From assembly GCA_036675345.1 (NCBI GenBank), contig JAKFFE010000036.1:81863-145862 (forward strand): 64,000 bases of DNA. The letters are read 5' to 3'. The notes under the pieces were generated by a model. That model saw nothing but the letters and a program-made list of their open reading frames with translations, did not search any database and was not told the DNA's origin. Source of the DNA: JALYOC01 sp036675345 (GTDB lineage Bacteria; Myxococcota; Myxococcia; Myxococcales; Myxococcaceae). Position 1 is the stretch's first letter. Every line of letters starts with the position of its first letter. Shown in pieces: positions 25,317 to 33,179 of this stretch. The translations under genes were made by a program, and so were the position numbers.

Positions 25317-26312
25317 ATGGCCACCGCGCTCTTCCGCCCCGGGGACCGCCCTTGGCTGCACCTGGGACTCCTCGGGCTCACCGCGGTCACCACCGTGCTG
25401 GGTTACATCTTCTCCATCTACGGATGGTGGTTCACCGGCGCCGGTCCCTTCCCGCCGGAGCTGCTGATCAACGCCTTGAAGTTCAGCGCGGCGATCCTGG
25501 CCATCCTCGGCACCCACGAGATGGGCCACTACCTGGCGGCGCGCTGGCACGGGGTGGACACCTCGCTGCCGTACTTCATCCCGATGCCACCGGTGATCTC
25601 CATCGGCACCCTGGGCGCGGTGATCCGGATCCGGGGGCCGATCCCCAGCCTCAAGGCGTTGGTGGACATCGGCGCTTCCGGGCCGCTGGCCGGGCTGGTG
25701 GTGGCAGTGGGGGTGATGGTGCTGGGGCTGCGAGAGGCCACGGTGGTGGAGGCGGTCCCGCTGGACTCCCGGTTCCCCGGCAGCGCCTCGCTGTGGGCCC
25801 TGCTGGGGGAGCTGTACCGGTACCTGATGGCGCAGCTGGCGGAGACCCCCTCGGGGCCCGACGCGGCGCTGGGCGCCTACGGCACCGTCTACAACGAGGG
25901 GTTGCTGCTGCGCGGGATGGCCCGGTGGGTGGTGGGGCTGCATCCCGGGCAGGATCTGCTGGCCGGCCCGCTGTGGATCGCCGGCTGGTTCGGGCTGCTG
26001 GTCACCACCCTCAACCTGTTCCCGATCGGTCAGCTGGATGGAGGGCACGTGGTCTACGCCCTGTTCGGAAGGTGGGCGGTGTGGATCGGGCGGCTCACCG
26101 CCGGGGGACTGCTGGCGCTGACCCTGTTCTGGAGCGCCGGCTGGCTGATCTGGCTGCTGGTGACCGTGAAGTTCATCGGCTTCCAGCATCCGCCGGTCAC
26201 CGATCCGGCCCAACCGCTGCCCACCAGTCGCAAGGTGATCGCGGTGCTGTGCCTGATAGCGTTCGTGCTCTGCGTGGTTCCGATCCCCTTCTCCGTGCAG
26301 CGACTCTCGTGA
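25317..26312 (+). CDS. Site-2 protease family (M50) intramembrane metalloprotease
   Basis: 331 residues from ATG 25317. About seven hydrophobic segments. Zinc motif HEMGH at about 67-71 (THEMGHYLAARWHGVD) and the third-ligand motif NLFPIGQLDGGHV near 235-247 are both present, diagnostic for M50 site-2 proteases. A GASGPLAGLVVAV helix lies between them. Such enzymes cleave substrates within the membrane, commonly anti-sigma factors or signal peptides, but no anti-sigma partner is adjacent. The gene overlaps the next one by GTGA, so the zinc-ribbon protein is coupled to it. Low-complexity loop 175-205 is longer than in minimal homologues. Confidence 0.9.
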   Translation: MATALFRPGDRPWLHLGLLGLTAVTTVLGYIFSIYGWWFTGAGPFPPELLINALKFSAAILAILGTHEMGHYLAARWHGVDTSLPYFIPMPPVISIGTLGAVIRIRGPIPSLKALVDIGASGPLAGLVVAVGVMVLGLREATVVEAVPLDSRFPGSASLWALLGELYRYLMAQLAETPSGPDAALGAYGTVYNEGLLLRGMARWVVGLHPGQDLLAGPLWIAGWFGLLVTTLNLFPIGQLDGGHVVYALFGRWAVWIGRLTAGGLLALTLFWSAGWLIWLLVTVKFIGFQHPPVTDPAQPLPTSRKVIAVLCLIAFVLCVVPIPFSVQRLS

Positions 26313-27202
26313 AATTCCTCTGTCCCGCCTGCGACCGCCTCGCGGAGATCGCCTCCCACCGACTGGACCAGGGAACGCTGGTGCTCCGCTGTGCCCGCTG
26401 CGACGCGGAGAGCCGGGAGGAGGCCGGGCCCGCGTCGCCCGGTCCCCGAAGCCCGATGCCTGCTCCGTTCGCGCAGGAGCCGGGGTCGCGTTCCTTCTCC
26501 GACCCGGCCTCGGTTCCCGTGTCGCGATCCTTCCCCGACCCGGCCTCGGTTCCGGCGTCGCGATCCTTCTCCGACCCGGCCTCGGCTCCGGCGTCGCGCT
26601 CCTTCCCCGACCCGGCTTCGGCAGCCCCGTCCGGCGCGAGCGCTTCTCCCACCGGAGCCGAGTCCCCCGGCCAGGTGGTGTTTCTGCGCGCCCTCTCTCC
26701 CTCCACCGCCTATCCCGGCTCCCGGGAGGATCCGCTGGCGGTGCCCGAAGGCTACTGCCCCAAGTGCATCTCGCCGCGACGGACGGGCGGTCCGTCCTGC
26801 GCCTCCTGTGGGCTGAGCTTCGCCGCCTTCAACCCGGAGGAGCACGTTCCGCCGGCGCCGCTGCTGGAATCCTGGAAGGTGCTGGCCCAGTCCTGGGAGG
26901 ACAACGACGCCCACGACCGCTTCCTCCAGCGGGCCGCCGCGCAGGGGACGCTGGCCGCCGCCGGCCGGCTGTACCGGATCCAGCTGGCCTACAACCGCGA
27001 CGATCCCTACGCCGCCCGGGGCCGCGATGAGGTGGTGAAGCTGGCCGCCGCCGCCAGCGCCCTGAACCTGGCGGCCGCGGAGCGCCAGACCTCCGGCCTC
27101 TCCAAGCGCACCCAGTACGCGCTGCTGGGCGTGCTGGGGTTGTTCTTGCTGGTGATGCTGGGCCTGCTGATCCGCTCGCTGACCTCGATGGGGGCGGGCT
27201 GA
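26309..27202 (+). CDS. Zinc-ribbon membrane protein with tandem repeat linker
   Basis: 297 residues beginning GTG in a GTGA overlap with the protease gene. Cys5-x2-Cys8 and Cys28-x2-Cys31 form an N-terminal zinc ribbon. Residues 60-107 are four 12-residue repeats of the form SRSF(S/P)DPAS-x-P-x. A second Cys-x2-Cys pair set (YCPKC...CASCG) follows, then a helical region and a C-terminal membrane helix (LLGVLGLFLLVMLGLLI). The architecture suggests a membrane-tethered regulatory or scaffold protein; function is not known. Coupled to the site-2 protease, it could be a substrate or cofactor. It shares a 1-base TGATG junction with the helicase gene. Confidence 0.75.
   Translation: MKFLCPACDRLAEIASHRLDQGTLVLRCARCDAESREEAGPASPGPRSPMPAPFAQEPGSRSFSDPASVPVSRSFPDPASVPASRSFSDPASAPASRSFPDPASAAPSGASASPTGAESPGQVVFLRALSPSTAYPGSREDPLAVPEGYCPKCISPRRTGGPSCASCGLSFAAFNPEEHVPPAPLLESWKVLAQSWEDNDAHDRFLQRAAAQGTLAAAGRLYRIQLAYNRDDPYAARGRDEVVKLAAAASALNLAAAERQTSGLSKRTQYALLGVLGLFLLVMLGLLIRSLTSMGAG
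26486..26629 (+). repeat. Four in-frame 36-bp repeats
   Basis: Four consecutive 36-base units within the zinc-ribbon gene encode the 12-residue SRSF-x-DPAS-x-P-x motif. The repeats differ at a few bases, mainly Ser/Pro and Val/Ala exchanges. They form a flexible Ser/Pro-rich linker. Confidence 0.85.
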
Positions 27203-29151
27203 TGCACCTGACCGTGGAGGGGCTGCTGGGCCCCGGCGGGGCGTTGGCCAACGCCTTCGAACGCTACGAGCACCGCCCCGAGCAGCTGCGGATGGCGCGG
27301 GAGATCGAGCGCACCCTGGGCAGCCGCGGCTACCTGCTGGCGGAGGCGGGGACCGGCACCGGCAAGACCCTGGCCTATCTGGTCCCGGCGATCCTCTCCG
27401 GGCGCAAGGTGATCATCTCCACCGCCACCAAGACCCTGCAGGAGCAGATCTTCTTCAAGGACATCCCGCTGCTCAAGGAGCGGGTGGGGATGGAGTTCGA
27501 GGCCGCCTACCTCAAGGGGCGCAGCAACTACCTGTGCCTCCACCGCTTCGAGGCCTTCGATCGCAACCCGCTGTTCCCCAACCGGGAGGAGGCCGAGCTG
27601 TGGCCTTCGGTGCGCGACTGGGCGCTGCGGACCCAGACCGGGGACCGGGCGGAGCTGGATCTGCCCGACGCCTACTCCGCCTGGCCGGCGCTGAGCACCA
27701 CCTCCGAGAGCTGCCTGGGCTCCAAGTGCCCGCTGTACGATCCCTGCCACGTCACCCAGACCCGCCGCCGCGCCGAAGGGGCGGATGTGCTGGTGGTCAA
27801 CCACCACCTGTTCTTCGCCGACCTGGCGCTGCGCACCCTGGGCGCGGGGGTGGAGGGGATCCTCCCCCGCTATGACGCGGTGATCTTCGACGAGGCGCAC
27901 GCGGTGGAGGACGCCGCCACCTCCTACTTCGGCTCGCAGGTCTCCAACTACCGGGTGGAGGACCTGGTCACCGACACCCAGAAGGCGCTGACCACCCAGG
28001 ACAACCGCGCCGGGATGCTCTCCGCCCTGGCCCTGAAGGTGAAGGGCACCGCGGACGCGTTCTTCCGCGAGCTGCCCGCGGCGCTGCGGCTCTCCTACTC
28101 CGAGAACTCGATCCGGCTCACCGGGCAGTCCTTCGGCCGGCTGCAGCTGGTGGCGGACGGGGTGGTGGACTCGCTCAAGGCCCTGGGGGCGATGGCGCAG
28201 GATCAGGAGGAGCCGGAGGTGCGGGCCATTGCCCGGCGCACCCTGGAGGTGGCCAACGACCTGGACTTCATCCGGACGGCCGACTCGCGGGACCACGTGT
28301 TCTGGGCCGAGGCCCGGGGGAGGGGAGTGTTCCTGCGCGCCGCCCCCATCGACGTGGCCAAGGAGCTGCAAAAACGGCTGTACCGCACCGTGGACACCGC
28401 GGTGTTCACCTCCGCCACCCTGACCGCGGACCGCAGCTTCGACTTCTTCTCCGGCCGGATGGGCCTTCAAGGAGAAGGAGCCGAGGAGCTGGGTCCGGTG
28501 CGCACGGTCGCGGTGGCCTCCCCCTTCGACTTTCCCCGCCAGTCCGCCCTCTACCTGCCGCAGTCGCTGCCCGAACCCAACGCCCCCGGGTTCGTGGAGG
28601 CGGTGGCCGAGGAGATCGTGGCCCTGGCCAAGATCACCGATGGCCGGGCGTTTGCCCTCTTCACCAGCCTGCGCAACATGGAGCAGGCCTACCACCTGTG
28701 TAAGAACCGGCTCCCCTACCGGGTGCTGCTGCAGGGAGAACGTCCCAAGACCGCGCTGCTGGATGCGTTCCGGGCCGAGCCCTCGGTGCTGTTCGCCGCC
28801 CACTCCTTCTGGGAGGGGGTGGATGTCCCCGGCAGCGCGCTGTCGCTGGTGATCATCGACAAGCTGCCCTTCGCCTCTCCGGGGGATCCGCTGGTGGCGG
28901 CGCGGATCGATCAGCTGCGCGAGCGGGGGATCGAACCGTTCGGGGCCTACCAGCTGCCCGAGGCGGCCATCGCCCTGCGCCAGGGGTTCGGCCGGCTGAT
29001 CCGCACCGCGGACGATCGCGGGATCGTGGCCATCCTCGACCGGCGGATTCGCACCAAGGCGTACGGGCGCGCCTTCGTCCGCAGCCTCCCGCCCGCCAAG
29101 CCGTTCGCCGAGCGGGACGCGCTGGAGCAGTGGTACCTGCGGCCGCAGTAG
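27202..29151 (+). CDS. dinG: DinG-type ATP-dependent DNA helicase (XPD/FeS superfamily 2)
   Basis: 649 residues. Walker A AEAGTGTGKT (47-56), FeS-cluster cysteines Cys112, Cys171, Cys176, Cys182 with the right spacing for a 4Fe-4S cluster, motif II DEAH (230-233) with VVNHHLFFADL before it, and C-terminal helicase motifs including SFWEGVDVPG and QGFGRLIRT. This is the DinG/YoaA branch, 5'-3' helicases that resolve R-loops, forks and G-quadruplexes during repair. The start overlaps the previous stop by one base (TGATG). Distinction between DinG and YoaA is not certain. Confidence 0.92.
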   Translation: MHLTVEGLLGPGGALANAFERYEHRPEQLRMAREIERTLGSRGYLLAEAGTGTGKTLAYLVPAILSGRKVIISTATKTLQEQIFFKDIPLLKERVGMEFEAAYLKGRSNYLCLHRFEAFDRNPLFPNREEAELWPSVRDWALRTQTGDRAELDLPDAYSAWPALSTTSESCLGSKCPLYDPCHVTQTRRRAEGADVLVVNHHLFFADLALRTLGAGVEGILPRYDAVIFDEAHAVEDAATSYFGSQVSNYRVEDLVTDTQKALTTQDNRAGMLSALALKVKGTADAFFRELPAALRLSYSENSIRLTGQSFGRLQLVADGVVDSLKALGAMAQDQEEPEVRAIARRTLEVANDLDFIRTADSRDHVFWAEARGRGVFLRAAPIDVAKELQKRLYRTVDTAVFTSATLTADRSFDFFSGRMGLQGEGAEELGPVRTVAVASPFDFPRQSALYLPQSLPEPNAPGFVEAVAEEIVALAKITDGRAFALFTSLRNMEQAYHLCKNRLPYRVLLQGERPKTALLDAFRAEPSVLFAAHSFWEGVDVPGSALSLVIIDKLPFASPGDPLVAARIDQLRERGIEPFGAYQLPEAAIALRQGFGRLIRTADDRGIVAILDRRIRTKAYGRAFVRSLPPAKPFAERDALEQWYLRPQ

Positions 29152-29159
29152 CGCTTGGC

Positions 29160-29195
29160 TGAAAAACAAAGGGCCCGGCGGTCTGCCGAGCCCTC
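29160..29195 (-). terminator. Intrinsic terminator of the GNAT gene
   Basis: Read on the minus strand, AGGGCTCGGC-AGACC-GCCGGGCCCT forms a strong GC stem with one mismatch, directly followed by TTTGTTTTT. It lies about 45 bases beyond the GNAT stop at 29243 and just past the convergent helicase gene end at 29151. The T-tract is on the minus strand, so it serves the GNAT gene; the hairpin may also slow transcripts from the helicase side. Confidence 0.85.
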
Positions 29196-29242
29196 CACGC
29201 AGCGGGTGCGAGACCAGCCCGCGCCCGCATCCTGTCTGACCT

Positions 29243-29782
29243 CTACAGCTCCCGGGACATCAGGAGCCGAAGCTTGCCCGACTTCTTGGAGACCACGGTG
29301 GCCACCGTGGTGAAGCCTTCCTTGCGGTAGAAGCTGACCGCGGGCGCGTTGGCCGGGTCCACCCGCAGGGCCAGCGTCTTGCGGTACATGTCGCGGGCGG
29401 TCTGCAGCGCGTGGTTGAGCAACATCGCTCCCACACCCTTCCGCTGGAGATCGTTCTTCACCACGATGTTCCGCATGTACGCCGCGCCGGGCACCGGACC
29501 GTCACGCTCCACGGTCACGTAGCCGACCACGTTGTTCTGTACCCGGGCCACCGAGATGAAGGGACGCAACTTGGTGAGGGCCTCCAGACTCTGGTCATAG
29601 GTCTCACTGCGACCCTTCCAGGGCTCGGACTCCGAACGGAGCTTCGCGACCACCGGAAGGTCCGCATCGCCCGCCTGTGCAAACTTCACGGCCGAGTTCA
29701 GGTCCTGACCGGCGACTGCATTGGCCAGGTCCATCACCGGCAAGGGGTTCTTCGTCACGGGCTGATCCGCCTTCATCGTCAT
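29243..29782 (-). CDS. GNAT family N-acetyltransferase
   Basis: 179 residues. The acetyl-CoA motif YMRNIVVKNDLQRKGVGAML (about 104-123, R-x-x-G-x-G intact) is followed by a typical LRVDPANAPAVSFYRKEGF segment. A 40-residue N-terminal extension carries no motif. Members acetylate small amines or protein N-termini; acceptor unknown. The gene is monocistronic, with a clear intrinsic terminator. Codon use is less GC-biased than in neighbouring genes, which may reflect different ancestry, but that is a weak sign. Confidence 0.85.
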   Translation of the reverse strand: MTMKADQPVTKNPLPVMDLANAVAGQDLNSAVKFAQAGDADLPVVAKLRSESEPWKGRSETYDQSLEALTKLRPFISVARVQNNVVGYVTVERDGPVPGAAYMRNIVVKNDLQRKGVGAMLLNHALQTARDMYRKTLALRVDPANAPAVSFYRKEGFTTVATVVSKKSGKLRLLMSREL

Positions 29783-29991
29783 GCCTGGGCAACCTCCGTC
29801 CGCCCTCTGAGGGCTCGATCCTAACCTCTACCGCCCCAACGTTCCATGCCGAGAAAAGCTCGCACCATGTGCGCGCTTCCCGGCTCCACCGTACACCTTG
29901 CAAGCGGCCGGCCGATTCGACCGGTTGCTGTCGGCCGTGCTTTCGAAGATCTGCGCTGTCTTCTATAAACAGGGTCGAGGCCGCCCTTACC

Positions 29992-30708
29992 TTGCAACTG
30001 AACCATGCGCAGCGCGAGCTGACGGTCAAGATCGTCTATTACGGCCCCGGGCTCTCCGGGAAGACCACCAATCTCCAGAAGATCCACGAGAGGACCAGCG
30101 ACGAGGTCCGTGGACGGCTGCTGACGGTGGAGACCCACGACGATCGCACCCTGTTCTTCGACCTGCTGCCGGTGTTCTTCCACACCGCCAATGGCTTCAA
30201 GGTGAAGGTGAAGCTGTTCACCGTCCCCGGCCAGGTCCTGCACAACGCCACCCGCCGGATCGTCCTCCAGAATGCGGATGGGGTGGCGTTCATCGCCGAT
30301 TCCCGACGCTCGGCGGGTCCGGACAACAACGCCTACTGGCGGAATCTGATGGAGAACATGCGGGAGAACGGCCTGAGTCCGGCCGAGGTCCCGGTGGTGA
30401 TCCAGTACAACAAGCAGGATCTGCCGGACGCCAAGACCGACGCGGAGATCCAGGAGACGGCCAAGCGGGGCAAGGAGCCGGTGCTGGGCGCGGTGGCCAT
30501 CCGGGGGGTGGGAGTGCTGGAGACCCTGCACGCGGTGCTCCGGGAGGCCTACCGGGCAATGGAGCGCCGGGCCCACCTGGAGAAGAACATCGGCCTCAGC
30601 GAGAAGGAGTTCCTGGGGCAGATCTTCCGCAACGTGGATCTGAAGGGCACCGCGCTGGCGGAGGAGTTCGGGGCCAAGGTCCCGCCCGCCGCGGGGAGCG
30701 TGGGATGA
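29992..30708 (+). CDS. MglA-like small Ras-family GTPase
   Basis: 238 residues from TTG 29992. The N-terminus lacks an ATG; GAGG is 12 bases upstream, so the start is uncertain. The P-loop GPGLSGKTTN (about 18-27) with KIVYYG before it, the FTVPGQ motif, which replaces the canonical DTAGQ as in MglA, VLHNATR, and NKQDLP (G4) are all present. MglA GTPases set cell polarity and control gliding and twitching reversals in myxobacteria. The protein has an extra C-terminal 45 residues compared with MglA. The stop overlaps the PocR kinase start (ATGA), suggesting a shared pathway. Confidence 0.88.
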   Translation: MQLNHAQRELTVKIVYYGPGLSGKTTNLQKIHERTSDEVRGRLLTVETHDDRTLFFDLLPVFFHTANGFKVKVKLFTVPGQVLHNATRRIVLQNADGVAFIADSRRSAGPDNNAYWRNLMENMRENGLSPAEVPVVIQYNKQDLPDAKTDAEIQETAKRGKEPVLGAVAIRGVGVLETLHAVLREAYRAMERRAHLEKNIGLSEKEFLGQIFRNVDLKGTALAEEFGAKVPPAAGSVG

Positions 30709-32213
30709 AGCCGGTCTCCTCCCACGAGGTGTCGGAGACCGCTCCCCGGCGGGAGTCGGTGCTCCAGCGCAAGCTGACCCTCTCGGAGATGCTGGACATC
30801 CCCAGCTTCACCGAGGTGGTGAAGGGCTTCGTCGAACTCTACAAGGTGGGGATCAAGGTCTTCGAGGACCGGGGCGCCAAGGTCGTGGACGTCAAGGTGG
30901 GCAACGGGGACTTCTGCGGCTACGTGTTCTCGTTCGCCGAGGGCCGCTCGCGCTGCACCAGCACCGTGGCCCGGGTGAAGGACGGACCGATTGACGAGAC
31001 CCGGGGCAGCCGGCTGCCGCAGCTGGCGGACTTCGCTCCCCCCGCCGGGATGCGCACCATCCAGTGCTTCACCGGCCTGCGCTACATGGTGATGCCGGTG
31101 CTATGGGAAGGGGACCGGCTGGGGCGGATCATCTTCGGGCCGTTTACCCCCGAGGAGCTGAGCGAGTTCCCGCCCACCCTCACCGAGCTCTCCTCCCAGG
31201 GGCTGGACCTGGCCACCGCCCAGACCCACCTGGCGAAGATCCGCCGCGGTCCGGAGACCACCATCGCCAAGGTGATGGTGCACTTCGCCCAGCTGCTGGA
31301 GACGATGGTCGCCGCCGGGCAGAAGATGTACCTGACCTCGCAGCTGCACATCGAGGCCACCCTGGAGACCAACCGGGACCTGGAGAACCACAACCGCCGC
31401 CTGGCGGAGATGAACGCCAAGCTCAAGGAGCTGGACCGCCTCAAGTCCAGCTTCCTGGCCACCGTCAGCCACGAGCTGCGCACCCCGCTGACCTCGATCA
31501 TCGGCTATTCGGAGATGCTGGCCGAGGGCCTGGCCGGGCCGATGAACGACGAGCAGGGCGACTATGTCCGCACGATCATGGACAAGGGCGAGACCCTGCT
31601 GAAGCTGATCACCTCCATCCTGGACATCAGCCAGATCGAGGCCGGCAAGGTGCGGCTGAACTTCGAGCCGGTGGACGTGAACGAGATCGTCCGCTCCTCG
31701 GTGACCAGCGTGAAGCCGCAGGCGGGGAAGAAGGGGGTGCAGATCGAAGAGCGCCTCCCCCAGGCCGGCGAGGTCCGGATCACCGCCGACCGGGAGAAGC
31801 TCAAGCAGGTGGTGGTGAACCTGCTGGCCAACGCGGTGAAGTTCACCCCCAAGGGAGGCACCGTCTCGGTCTACGTCTCCGGGGTGGGCGTGCAGCCCGA
31901 GCTCTCCGGCGAGGGCTACCGGATCGTGGTCGAGGACACCGGGGTGGGCATCCCCCAGGACCAGTTCGACCGGATCTTCGAGAGCTTCTACCAGGTGGAC
32001 AACAGCTCCACCCGCGAGTTCGGCGGCGCCGGGATCGGCCTGGCGATCGTGAAGAGCTTCGTCAACGGCCACGGCGGGCAGGTGCGGGTGACCTCGGAGA
32101 TCGGCAAGGGGTCGCGCTTCGTGGCGGTGCTGCCGCTGGTGCCCCCCTCGCCGAAGTTCAACCAGGTCTCCCCCCCGGCGATGCTGGCCGCGGTGGAGAT
32201 GGACCGGTTCTGA
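30705..32213 (+). CDS. Histidine kinase with N-terminal PocR sensor domain
   Basis: 502 residues. The N-terminal domain (about 23-195) starts LTLSEMLDIPSFTEVVKGFVELYKVGI and has the FCGYV...RC..C-like Cys pattern and GP-F-x-P segment of PocR ligand-binding domains. After a helical linker is the HisKA motif SHELRTPLTSIIGYSEML (phosphoacceptor His about 256) and the HATPase domain with NLLANAVKFTPKGG, DTGVGI and GGAGIGLAI. No transmembrane helices, so cytoplasmic. PocR domains bind small hydrocarbon-like ligands. No response regulator is adjacent; output is unknown. The ATG overlaps the GTPase stop, and the stop overlaps thiL. Confidence 0.9.
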   Translation: MKPVSSHEVSETAPRRESVLQRKLTLSEMLDIPSFTEVVKGFVELYKVGIKVFEDRGAKVVDVKVGNGDFCGYVFSFAEGRSRCTSTVARVKDGPIDETRGSRLPQLADFAPPAGMRTIQCFTGLRYMVMPVLWEGDRLGRIIFGPFTPEELSEFPPTLTELSSQGLDLATAQTHLAKIRRGPETTIAKVMVHFAQLLETMVAAGQKMYLTSQLHIEATLETNRDLENHNRRLAEMNAKLKELDRLKSSFLATVSHELRTPLTSIIGYSEMLAEGLAGPMNDEQGDYVRTIMDKGETLLKLITSILDISQIEAGKVRLNFEPVDVNEIVRSSVTSVKPQAGKKGVQIEERLPQAGEVRITADREKLKQVVVNLLANAVKFTPKGGTVSVYVSGVGVQPELSGEGYRIVVEDTGVGIPQDQFDRIFESFYQVDNSSTREFGGAGIGLAIVKSFVNGHGGQVRVTSEIGKGSRFVAVLPLVPPSPKFNQVSPPAMLAAVEMDRF

Positions 32214-33172
32214 GCGAGTTCGGACGCATCGCCCGCTTCGCCTCGGTGTTCGGGGTGGCCGCGGCGCCCCGCGGTCCGGGGGATGACTGCGCGGTGCTGG
32301 CCGGCTCCCGCACCGACCTGTGCGTCACCACCGATGCGCTGGTGGAGGGGGTGCACTTCACCCTGGAGCACTTCTCCTTCCGGGACATCGGGCACAAGGC
32401 CCTGGCGGTGAACCTCTCGGATCTGGCGGCGATGGGGGCCACCCCGAAGTGGTTCGTGTGCGCCATTGCCCACCCCGCCGGGTTCCCGGTGGCCCAACTG
32501 CAGCAGCTGGCCCGGGGGATGGCCGCGCTGGCCCGGACCTCGGGGATCGAGCTGGTGGGAGGGAACTTCACCCGCGCCTCCGAGCTGTCGATCACAGTCA
32601 CCGCCGCCGGGGAGGTCCCCTCCGGACGGGCGCTGACCCGCGGTGGGGCCCGGGCCGGAGATCGGCTGTTCGTCACCGGCACCCTGGGGGAGGCGCGGCT
32701 GGGGCTGCGTCGACTGCGGGAAGGGGCGACTGGGGGGGCGGCTGTTCGTCGCCAGCGGCGCCCGGTACCCCGGCTGGAGGCGGGGAGGATTGCGCTGCGC
32801 TATGCCCGGGCGGGGATCGATCTCTCGGATGGGCTGGCCCAGGACCTGGGACACCTGTGCCGGGCCTCCGGGGTGGGAGCCCGGCTGGAGTTGGCCCGGC
32901 TCCCGGTGGGGGCGGAGCTGAGGCGGGCCTTTCCCGATCCGGTGCAGCGGTGGCAGTTCGCCCTGGCCGGGGGCGAGGACTACGAGCTGCTGCTGGCGGT
33001 GCCTCCCCGGCGGGCCGAGGCCTTTCGCACAGCGTGCAAGCGGGCCCGGATTGGGGTGACCCCGGTCGGAGAGGTGGTTTCCGGAGGGCAAATCATGGTC
33101 CTCTCTCCGGGGGGAGCGGCGCTCTCCCTCCCGCCGGGGTACGACCACTTCCCCAGCGATCGAGCAGGCTAG
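32210..33172 (+). CDS. thiL: Thiamine-monophosphate kinase ThiL, apparent CTG start
   Basis: 320 residues, close to the usual 325. ThiL motifs: GRIARFASVFG at the start, GDDCAVL (Mg/ATP), DALVEGVHF (about 36-44), AVNLSDLAAMGATPKWF, GGNFTRASELSITVTAAGEV, DLSDGLAQDLGHL and AGGEDYELL. It phosphorylates thiamine monophosphate to thiamine diphosphate with ATP. No ATG, GTG or TTG occurs in frame before the conserved N-terminus; the only candidate is CTG 32210, which overlaps the upstream stop as CTGA. A GTG 12 codons later would delete the first conserved helix. Confidence 0.93.
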   Translation: MSEFGRIARFASVFGVAAAPRGPGDDCAVLAGSRTDLCVTTDALVEGVHFTLEHFSFRDIGHKALAVNLSDLAAMGATPKWFVCAIAHPAGFPVAQLQQLARGMAALARTSGIELVGGNFTRASELSITVTAAGEVPSGRALTRGGARAGDRLFVTGTLGEARLGLRRLREGATGGAAVRRQRRPVPRLEAGRIALRYARAGIDLSDGLAQDLGHLCRASGVGARLELARLPVGAELRRAFPDPVQRWQFALAGGEDYELLLAVPPRRAEAFRTACKRARIGVTPVGEVVSGGQIMVLSPGGAALSLPPGYDHFPSDRAG

Positions 33173-33179
33173 AGCGCAT

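Noticed and set aside
24968..26308. Extension of the zinc-ribbon protein upstream to a 744-residue product
   Set aside because: The upstream part overlaps the site-2 protease in another frame; the GTGA overlap at 26309 fits the operon pattern.
29931..29991. Promoter with TATAAA before the MglA-like gene
   Set aside because: TATAAA near 29964 is visible but no convincing -35 at the right spacing; kept out of the feature list.
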